Origin: Kiritimatiellia bacterium
GTDB lineage: Bacteria; Verrucomicrobiota; Kiritimatiellia; RFP12; UBA1067
DNA: 6,209 bases
Reading direction: 5' to 3'
NCBI GenBank assembly: GCA_017547265.1
Contig: JAFYQC010000300.1
Coordinates: 1 to 6,209, forward strand
Shown here: positions 1 to 6,209 of the stretch, one piece after another
How positions within the stretch are numbered: the first letter of the stretch is position 1
Layout of the letters: each line of letters opens with the position of its first letter
Program-made: the position numbers and the translations under genes
The notes under the pieces: model-generated
What the model was told of the DNA's origin: nothing
The model's input: only the letters and a program-made list of their open reading frames with translations
Database searches by the model: none

Positions 1-1276
<1,276 letters not shown>

Positions 1277-1287
1277 AAAGGTGGTAG

Positions 1288-1308
1288 GGGCGTGTCTCCG
1301 ACGCGCCC
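1288..1308. repeat. GC-rich hairpin in the kdsD-1364 gap
   Basis: GGGCGTG (1288-1294) pairs with CGCGCCC (1302-1308) around a 7-base loop, giving a 7-bp stem with one G-U pair. It begins 11 bases after the kdsD stop. No T-run follows, so it is not a canonical intrinsic terminator. It could be a short dispersed palindrome, or an mRNA processing or stability element separating the pta-kdsD transcript from the next gene. The remainder of the gap, about 1310-1345, is more AT-rich and could hold a promoter, but I see no convincing -35/-10 pair. Confidence 0.45.
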
Positions 1309-1363
1309 GCAAGCCAAAGGCATAGGCAATCAAACAATTTAAATCAAGGAAAGGAACGAGAAA

Positions 1364-2065
1364 ATGAACAAGAAGATCGTGATGATGACGGCAATGGCCC
1401 TTGCGGCCACGGTTGCGTTTGCGGCCCCCAGGACTTCGAAGAAACCGGCGGTCTCCGACGAGGACGCGCCTACGACTGGCAAGGAAGCCAAGATCATGCT
1501 CGACCAGTTCCCGAAGCTCGGTCGCCAGTCCACGCTTCCGGCACCATCGCTCCAGGGCGGTTCTATCGTGGGCAAGTGCTACACGAAGCCGAGGAGCTGG
1601 ATCGTCCTCGAGGCGAAGTACACGACCTTCGTGAAGTGGCAGGACCAGCTCACCTTCACATGGCATGTCCTTCTCGAGACGAAGTCGGCGACCGAGAACA
1701 AGGGCAACAAGGAAGGCCTCGCCCCTTACTCCTATTTCACGACTTCCACGACCTACCAGAACATTCCGCAGGGTTCGCATGCGGCTTCCGTGTGCCTGCA
1801 TCCCTCCTACCTCGAGCGCTTCGGAGAGGCGAAGGCCATCGGTCTCGTCATCACCAACGCGAAGGGCGAGATACTCCAGGGCGACAGCGAGAGCGAGATC
1901 AACGGAATCGCCAAGCACTCGAAGTGGTGGGAGAACCAGGACATCATGAACAAGCAGCAGGCCGACGGCAAGCCGATGATCGAGCGCCGCCAGGGCCTTA
2001 TGGACCGCTCCAAGACGATTTGGGCGCTCGTGAACCCGAACGACTACGAGCAGGTCGCGCAGTAA
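1364..2065 (+). CDS. Secreted protein of unknown function, in the Amuc_1102 position
   Basis: The 233-residue product starts with a Sec signal peptide: basic MNKK, a hydrophobic core to about residue 20, and AFA before a likely cleavage site at residue 20 or 21. The mature part has a basic/acidic polar stretch (22-45), then alternating segments that look beta-rich, for example SWIVLEAKYTTFVKW (78-92), LTFTWHVLLETK (96-107) and AIGLVITNAKGEIL (158-171). It ends in a charged helical-looking tail. Two cysteines (C72, C144) could form a disulfide in the periplasm. The start is well set: AAGGA at 1351-1355 lies 8 bases before ATG. I do not recognise the family by sequence. It precedes pilM just as Amuc_1102, reported to have an immunoglobulin-like fold, precedes Amuc_1101, so a role in the same envelope complex is a positional inference. 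Confidence 0.85.
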   Translation: MNKKIVMMTAMALAATVAFAAPRTSKKPAVSDEDAPTTGKEAKIMLDQFPKLGRQSTLPAPSLQGGSIVGKCYTKPRSWIVLEAKYTTFVKWQDQLTFTWHVLLETKSATENKGNKEGLAPYSYFTTSTTYQNIPQGSHAASVCLHPSYLERFGEAKAIGLVITNAKGEILQGDSESEINGIAKHSKWWENQDIMNKQQADGKPMIERRQGLMDRSKTIWALVNPNDYEQVAQ

Positions 2066-2068
2066 TGA

Positions 2069-2132
2069 TTAGTGGTTGGTGTTTAGTGGCTGGATACCTG
2101 ACTCCTGACTACTGACCCCTGACCCCTGACAA
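2069..2132. repeat. Heptameric tandem repeats filling the gap before pilM
   Basis: The gap is built on a 7-base period. The left part has TTAGTGG at 2069-2075 and again at 2083-2089, separated by TTGGTGT. The right part has five adjacent CTGACNN units starting at 2098, 2105, 2112, 2119 and 2126 (CTGACTC, CTGACTA, CTGACCC, CTGACCC, CTGACAA). As RNA, 2069-2079 can pair with 2105-2115 in 11 contiguous pairs, of which four are G-U. The layout resembles the short tandemly repeated repetitive (STRR) heptamers known in cyanobacterial intergenic DNA. It starts right after the stop of the 233-residue gene and ends just before the pilM ribosome binding site (AGGA, 2134-2137). A regulatory role is possible but unproven. 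Confidence 0.85.
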
Positions 2133-2147
2133 CAGGAACTGGATAGT

Positions 2148-3785
2148 ATGGCAAAAAGATACTTAACGTTAGACATCGGCGCTTCCTCGGTGAAGCTTGC
2201 CGAGTATGAAGGCGGCAAGGGAGGGTTGACGCTCGTCAACTACGGCATTGCCGCCCTCGCCGCGCCGCTCGATGCGGGCAACGCCGGCGCGCTTCTTTCG
2301 CCTGCGCTCCTCGAGATAGTCCGCGAGAAGGGCATCAAGCCCGGTCCCGTCGCCGTCTCGATATCGGGACAGATGGTGTTCCCGCGTTTCGCCTCCATCG
2401 CGGCCGCAGGCGGAGCGGACAAGTTCGACCAGATGGTTCGTTTCGAGATCGAGCAGAACATCCCGTTCCCGATCGACGAGATGATCTGCGACCGCCAGAT
2501 TCTCGGCGACAACGAGAACGGCGAGAAGAACGTCATGATCGTCGCCGCGAAAATCGACCAGGTCGAGGACATCGCTGCCGCCGTGCGCGGCGCGGGCTTC
2601 ACCCCCGAGCTCGTCGACGTCGCGCCGATCGCGCTCACGAACGTGCTACGCTACACCGGCGCCACGGACGAAGGCTGCGTTGTCGTACTTGACATCGGCG
2701 CCAAGACGACCTCGCTCGTCATTGCCGACGGCGACAAGCTCTACAACCGCTCGATTCCCGTCGCTGGCAACACGATCACCAAGGAGATCGCAATTGCGCT
2801 TGGGTGCACGCCCGACGAAGCCGAGGCCTACAAGCGCGAGGCGGCGTATGTTGCGCTTGGCGGCGTAGTCGAGGACGAAGACGAGACGCGCGACCGCGTT
2901 TCCAAGGTCTGCCGCGCGGCAATGACGCGCCTCCATGCCGAAGTGTCGCGCTCCATCAACTTCTACCGCTCGCAGCAGGGTGGAAGCGTTCCGGTGAAGC
3001 TCTACGTCACTGGCGGCACGGCGCTCCTCCCGCAGCTCGACCGTTTCTTTGCCGAGAGCCTGCAGCTTGAGGTAGAGTACGTAAATCCCTTTTCCGTCGT
3101 TGGCGTCGGCCCGAAGGTTGACCCCGAGGCGATCGAGGCCGATGGCATACTCCTTCCGGCGACGGTTGGCCTCGCAATCCACATGGTCGGCCTTGCAACG
3201 TTCGCGATCAACCTCCTGCCGCCGTCGCTCATCAAGGAGCGCGCCGACGTCGCGAGGATTCCGTTCGTCGCAATCGGCGCCGTTTCGCTCGTCGCAGCCC
3301 TCGTGCTCGTGATGCTCGCCGCCCGTCGCGGCGCCGCGGAGGCGGAGGCCGAGAGCGCCGCAGTGTCTGCGGAGGCGTCGCGTCTCCGCTCCGTCGAAAC
3401 CAAGGTAAAGGACGCGCTTGCCGCCGAGGAGCGCGAAGCCGCGAAGGCCGACGTGTTCAAGAACCTGTTCAACAAGCGCGCGCTTTCCGTTGCGAAGATC
3501 ATGGCGATTCGCTCCGCGCTCGGCAACGAGATGTGGATCGAGAAGTGGGAAGGCGACCGCATAACGATACGCGGCTGGTCTGACGACCTCAAGACGCTCG
3601 TCTCCCGCACGAAGACGGGCGGCTCCACCGCGGCGCAGATCATAGAGGCGCGGCTTAAGGGCTCGCCGGTGGTTGATCCGGCGTCAGTCAAGATCGAGTC
3701 GATGACCGACGTCGGCAAGGACGCGGCGCTCAAGCAGATCGTTGTCGTCGTCAAGTTCAAGTCCGGGAAGGGAGAAGAGCGATGA
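2148..3785 (+). CDS. pilM: PilM-PilN fusion, actin-fold type IV pilus-like assembly protein (Amuc_1101 position)
   Basis: The 545-residue protein joins two normally separate parts. Residues 1-345 are a PilM domain of the FtsA/actin fold: LDIGASSVKL (8-17, phosphate 1), EQNIPFPID (102-110, a typical PilM motif), LDIGAKTTSL (181-190, phosphate 2) and VTGGTALLP (287-295, adenosine site). Next comes INLLP (354-358), the signature of the PilN cytoplasmic peptide that PilM binds in trans in other bacteria. A membrane helix (about 371-391), an Ala/Glu-rich probable coiled coil (395-432) and a PilN-like periplasmic domain (about 440-540) follow. PilM would sit in the cytoplasm, anchored by its own C-terminal half. 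ATG at 2148 has AGGA 10 bases upstream. The TGA stop overlaps the next ATG (ATGA, 3782-3785). Fusion may be usual in this lineage; I cannot check that here. Confidence 0.9.
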   Translation: MAKRYLTLDIGASSVKLAEYEGGKGGLTLVNYGIAALAAPLDAGNAGALLSPALLEIVREKGIKPGPVAVSISGQMVFPRFASIAAAGGADKFDQMVRFEIEQNIPFPIDEMICDRQILGDNENGEKNVMIVAAKIDQVEDIAAAVRGAGFTPELVDVAPIALTNVLRYTGATDEGCVVVLDIGAKTTSLVIADGDKLYNRSIPVAGNTITKEIAIALGCTPDEAEAYKREAAYVALGGVVEDEDETRDRVSKVCRAAMTRLHAEVSRSINFYRSQQGGSVPVKLYVTGGTALLPQLDRFFAESLQLEVEYVNPFSVVGVGPKVDPEAIEADGILLPATVGLAIHMVGLATFAINLLPPSLIKERADVARIPFVAIGAVSLVAALVLVMLAARRGAAEAEAESAAVSAEASRLRSVETKVKDALAAEEREAAKADVFKNLFNKRALSVAKIMAIRSALGNEMWIEKWEGDRITIRGWSDDLKTLVSRTKTGGSTAAQIIEARLKGSPVVDPASVKIESMTDVGKDAALKQIVVVVKFKSGKGEER

Positions 3786-4885
3786 ACTTGTCCAAGAACC
3801 AGATAGTAATGCTCGCGATAGGCGGAGTCGCGCTTGTCGCCTCGGCCGCGCTTGGATATCTTGCGTTCAGCGCATACTCCGCGAAGTCTGAAGCGGCTGA
3901 AACTGCGGAAAGCGATGCCTCGGCGGTTCAATCCCTTTACCGAGCCGCGATAAGCCCAGACACTGCCAGCGTTGCGGCCGTGAACAAGAATCGCGATGCG
4001 CTCGCGGGGTGGACCGAAGCCGCGCTTTCGACCGCTTCCGCCGGCGACCGTTCGATTGCAACCGACGTCAACGAGGCGGCGTTCAAGCAGAAGCTCGTTG
4101 ACGAAGCCCGCACGCTCTCGGGCCTTCCGGGTGGCGTAAACGGCAAGATCATGAAGGACGTTTCCGCGTTTGGCTTTCCGGATTTCGTTACTGGCGACAA
4201 GCTGCCGGACAAGGCCATGCTCCCGCGCCTGCAGCGCTTGTGGGGAGACGTCAGCATCCTTGTAAAGACGCTTTCGGACTGCGGTGTAGTCGAAGTCGTT
4301 CGCATCGAGCCCGGCGCGGCAAATCAGCAGGCGCAGGCGACGGCCGAGCCGAAGGACACAAAGAAGGCCAAGAAGCGCAAGAAAAAAGACGCCGAGGAGG
4401 AGAAGCCCGTCTATACGGAAGAGAAGTACGTGATTGACTTCCGCGCAAAGCCGGCGGCTCTCGTCAAGGTCGTCAATGCGCTTGCGACGTCGGAGCGCTT
4501 CGCAGTCCTGGAAGCACTCGATTTCGCGCGCGAAGGCGACATGATCGGCAAGGCGCTTGGCGAAGGCGACAAGAAGGGCGCGGGCGAGCAGCAGACCTCG
4601 CGTCCGCGGCGGAGGCGCCGCGAACAGGCGGAGTTCGGCGCTGATGCCACTACGCCGGATGCCGCCGCAGAGTCTGACAAGGGCGTTGTGAACGATCCTG
4701 CGAAGGAGGAACCGTTCCTCGTGCGGGCGACGATCGCAACATATGATTTTGGCTCGGGCGCGAAGGCATCCGATGCGGCTCCTGCCGAAGGCGGCGAGGC
4801 GGCAGATGCTGCCGCGGCCGGCGAGTCCGCCGAGAAGCCCGCAGCGGCTGAAGGCGTAAAGGAAGAGAAGGAGGGAGTGGAATGA
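3782..4885 (+). CDS. PilO-like inner-membrane protein, Amuc_1100 homologue
   Basis: The protein has 367 residues: a short cytoplasmic start, one membrane helix (about 7-30) and a periplasmic remainder. Its order of motifs matches Amuc_1100 as I recall it: a FKQKLVDEARTL segment (101-112), LVKTLSDCGVVEVVRIEP (160-177) against LVNKLAECGLSKFIKVYRP, VIDFRAKPAALVKVVNALA (217-235) against an IAFQ...VLKAMNAI stretch, and FLVRATIATYDF (312-323) against VFVQVSLNLVHF. Two low-complexity segments look disordered: a Lys/Glu stretch (about 189-209) and an Arg/Ala/Glu linker and tail (265-305 and 325-367). It probably pairs with the PilN half of the preceding protein, as PilN and PilO do in type IV pilus alignment complexes. 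GGAG at 3771-3774, 7 bases before ATG, supports the start. Both ends overlap neighbours by ATGA. Confidence 0.88.
   Translation: MNLSKNQIVMLAIGGVALVASAALGYLAFSAYSAKSEAAETAESDASAVQSLYRAAISPDTASVAAVNKNRDALAGWTEAALSTASAGDRSIATDVNEAAFKQKLVDEARTLSGLPGGVNGKIMKDVSAFGFPDFVTGDKLPDKAMLPRLQRLWGDVSILVKTLSDCGVVEVVRIEPGAANQQAQATAEPKDTKKAKKRKKKDAEEEKPVYTEEKYVIDFRAKPAALVKVVNALATSERFAVLEALDFAREGDMIGKALGEGDKKGAGEQQTSRPRRRRREQAEFGADATTPDAAAESDKGVVNDPAKEEPFLVRATIATYDFGSGAKASDAAPAEGGEAADAAAAGESAEKPAAAEGVKEEKEGVE
4605..4622. repeat. Intragenic perfect GC hairpin in the Arg-rich linker
   Basis: CGCGGCG (4605-4611) and CGCCGCG (4616-4622) form a perfect 7-bp stem with a GAGG loop. It lies in the disordered linker of the Amuc_1100-like protein and encodes part of the RPRRRRRE stretch. 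Runs of CGN arginine codons readily give such palindromes, so it may have no role of its own. Confidence 0.4.
4868..4874 (+). promoter_or_regulatory. Near-perfect ribosome binding site for the Amuc_1099-position gene
   Basis: AAGGAGG lies inside the end of the preceding gene, 7 bases before ATG at 4882. It is the strongest Shine-Dalgarno sequence in the window and fixes the start despite the 4-base overlap. It suggests that this gene is initiated efficiently in its own right and not only by coupling. Confidence 0.8.
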
Positions 4886-5982
4886 TCTCCAGGAATTCCG
4901 GAGGCGGCTTCTTTGCCGCACATTGGGACTGGCTCGTGGCGGGCGCTGGTGTCGTTGCGCTTGTCGTAGGCATAGCGCTCTTCGTCATGACTGGCGGCGG
5001 AGATCCCGAGGAGAACGCTGCTGCAGTCGTAAACCGCCTTAAGTCGGCGAAGAAGGCCGACACAGGCGTCAAGCCCGTGGACATGACGTCATACGAACGT
5101 GCGCTCCAGTTTGCCGTCAAGCCGCCGGCGATTGCCGAAGTCGCGGACGAGGGCGGCAACTTCCTCGTTTCCGAGCGACGCATCTTCTGCCAGGCGTGCA
5201 AGAAGCCGATCAAGGACGGCACGAAGGTGTGCCCGCTCTGCGGCGAGGCACAGCCCGAGCCGGAGAAGCCTGTTGCGGACGCGGACAGTGACGGGCTTCC
5301 CGACGACTGGGAGAAGAAGTACGGCCTCGACGTGGCGCAGAACGATGCTGACGCGGATAAGGACGGCGACGGCTTCACGAACGCCGAGGAGTTCGCGGCG
5401 GGCACAGATCCGGCCGACAAGAACTCGCATCCGGACTACTTTGACTCGCTCAAGCTCGTCTTGCCTCTCAAGGAAACGGTGCTTCCGTTCTTCTTCGAGA
5501 AGGCCGAGAACCTTCCGGGCGGAAAGATCAGGTACTACTTCCGCGACCCGAAAGCAAAGAACGACTACGGCGGGCGCGGTCGCCAGTACAACCCGCTCGA
5601 GGGCGAGGAGATCGGCAAGACCGGCTTCGTAGTGAAGGGTCTCGAGAAGAAAACAATTAAGGTGAAGGTCGCCGCGGTCAAGGGCGAAAAGGCACTTGAA
5701 AGGCCGCGCGAGGTCGCTTTTGCGACCGTGGAGCGCAAGGAGGACGGCAAGAAGCTTGTCCTTCGCGATGACGAAAAGCGCACGCCGGTCGATGTGCAGG
5801 CGACGCTTGAGTTCAGCCGTGGCGAGACGAAGACATTCGTCGTTCGGACTGGCGGAACGATTGATTTGTACGGGAACAAGTACAAGGTCGTGGAAGTGAA
5901 AAGCGTCGGGAAGGGCGCAAAAGTCACTCTCGAGGATTCGATTCTTGGAAAAATTCGTACAGTTGAAGCCCTTGAACAGTGA
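4882..5982 (+). CDS. Bitopic envelope protein with four-Cys ribbon and TSP3-type Ca repeats (Amuc_1099 position)
   Basis: The 366-residue protein has a short cytoplasmic start, one membrane helix (about 17-37) and a periplasmic body. Residues 103-120 are CxxC-x10-CxxC (C103, C106, C117, C120), a zinc-ribbon pattern (FCQACKKPI, VCPLCGE). Two Asp-rich repeats of thrombospondin type 3/EF-hand style follow: DADSDGLPDDWEKKYGLD (133-150) and DADADKDGDGFTNAEEF (155-171), then GTDP. The C-terminal half (about 185-366) is beta-rich, with TFVVRTGGTIDLYGNKYKVVEV (318-339) and an ending near GKIRTVEAL. It occupies the slot of Amuc_1099, between the PilO-like gene and the presumed secretin gene. A role like PilP, linking inner-membrane proteins to the secretin, is plausible from position only. 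The ATG overlaps the previous stop (ATGA, 4882-4885). Confidence 0.82.
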   Translation: MISRNSGGGFFAAHWDWLVAGAGVVALVVGIALFVMTGGGDPEENAAAVVNRLKSAKKADTGVKPVDMTSYERALQFAVKPPAIAEVADEGGNFLVSERRIFCQACKKPIKDGTKVCPLCGEAQPEPEKPVADADSDGLPDDWEKKYGLDVAQNDADADKDGDGFTNAEEFAAGTDPADKNSHPDYFDSLKLVLPLKETVLPFFFEKAENLPGGKIRYYFRDPKAKNDYGGRGRQYNPLEGEEIGKTGFVVKGLEKKTIKVKVAAVKGEKALERPREVAFATVERKEDGKKLVLRDDEKRTPVDVQATLEFSRGETKTFVVRTGGTIDLYGNKYKVVEVKSVGKGAKVTLEDSILGKIRTVEALEQ

Positions 5983-6000
5983 AGAGAATTAAGATATAAT
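5972..6000 (+). promoter_or_regulatory. Sigma-70-type promoter for the last gene
   Basis: TTGAAC at 5972-5977 (4 of 6 to TTGACA) and a perfect TATAAT at 5995-6000 are separated by 17 bases, the optimal spacing. The -35 box lies in the last codons of the preceding gene. Transcription would start near 6007, giving a leader of about 26 bases that includes AGGAG (6018-6022). The surrounding AT-rich stretch stands out in GC-rich DNA. It would let the secretin-position gene be expressed apart from, or above, the upstream operon. Confidence 0.65.
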
Positions 6001-6032
6001 ACGCAATACAACTCATTAGGAGCAAGTTCGAT

Positions 6033-6209
6033 ATGAGGAACCTTAGGAAATATGTCGCGCTAACAACGACCATCGCGTTCATTGCACTTGGTCAGAGCAT
6101 GAATGCACAGGATGATCTTGACGACCTGTTGGCCGACCTTGAGGGAGAAACTCCCGCGGCGAAGCCCGCGGCAGCGCCTGCGGCCGAAGAGCCCGCACCT
6201 GCAGCCGAA
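6033..6209 (+). CDS. Start of a secreted protein, probable secretin (Amuc_1098/PilQ position), 3' truncated
   Basis: Fifty-nine codons are present and the frame is open to the window edge. The ATG at 6033 is supported by AGGAG at 6018-6022, 10 bases upstream. Residues 1-25 are a Sec signal peptide: basic MRNLRK, hydrophobic core TTTIAFIALG, and MNA before a likely cleavage ahead of QDD. The mature start is acidic (DDLDDLLADLEGE) and then Ala/Pro/Glu-rich and probably disordered. No secretin domain lies in the window. The assignment rests on gene order: in Akkermansia the outer-membrane PilQ-like secretin Amuc_1098 follows Amuc_1099. A different secreted or periplasmic protein cannot be excluded. 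Confidence 0.6.
   Translation, partial: MRNLRKYVALTTTIAFIALGQSMNAQDDLDDLLADLEGETPAAKPAAAPAAEEPAPAAE

Noticed and set aside
1576..2115. + strand frame of 179 codons overlapping the secreted protein gene and running into the repeat gap.
   Set aside because: Low-complexity Arg/Gly/His composition, no ribosome binding site, and it overlaps a gene with signal peptide and good start.
2069..2132. Possibility that the heptamer repeats are a CRISPR array.
   Set aside because: Units are 7 bases with no unique spacers of 25-40 bases and no cas genes in the window.
3002..4921. Very long open frame on the - strand (639 codons) across the pilM end and the Amuc_1100-like gene.
   Set aside because: It mirrors GC-rich codons of two well-supported + strand genes, gives a low-complexity Arg/Leu/Ser-rich product with no recognisable domain, and would overlap them completely.

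Overview
The window looks like chromosomal DNA from a GC-rich Gram-negative bacterium of the Verrucomicrobiota/Kiritimatiellota/Lentisphaerota (PVC) group. Two lines of evidence support this. A Kdo-pathway isomerase implies lipopolysaccharide. The main operon matches, in order and in protein features, the Akkermansia muciniphila locus Amuc_1102-1101-1100-1099-1098 as I recall it. No homology search was run, so the lineage is an inference. All genes are on the + strand and gaps between genes are short (under 90 bases).

Region 1 (1-1276): the C-terminal end of phosphate acetyltransferase, overlapped by 4 bases (GTGA) by an arabinose-5-phosphate isomerase gene of the KdsD/KpsF family (SIS domain plus two CBS domains). 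Region 2 (1277-1363): an 87-base gap with a GC-rich hairpin and a good ribosome binding site. Region 3 (1364-2065): a secreted 233-residue protein of unknown function in the Amuc_1102 position. Region 4 (2066-2147): a gap almost filled by heptameric tandem repeats. Region 5 (2148-5982): three genes joined by ATGA overlaps, encoding a PilM-PilN fusion, an Amuc_1100-like PilO-type protein, and an Amuc_1099-position membrane protein with a four-cysteine ribbon and calcium-binding-type repeats. Region 6 (5983-6209): a consensus-like promoter, then the start of a secreted protein in the position of the secretin Amuc_1098.

The last five genes probably build one envelope-spanning assembly: a cytoplasmic actin-fold PilM platform, inner-membrane PilN- and PilO-like proteins, an extra bitopic protein and an outer-membrane secretin. 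No pilin, motor ATPase or prepilin peptidase is present in the window.

The most unusual element is inside the kdsD-like gene. At 1023-1103 eight heptamers (four TAGRGTC-like, then four GACYCTA-like) are arranged with exact dyad symmetry about base 1063 and start-to-start spacings of 10, 11, 10 on each side. They are translated in frame as about 22 extra residues between the two CBS domains. This resembles an in-frame palindromic repeat insertion. A second, differently built heptamer repeat lies in the gap before pilM.
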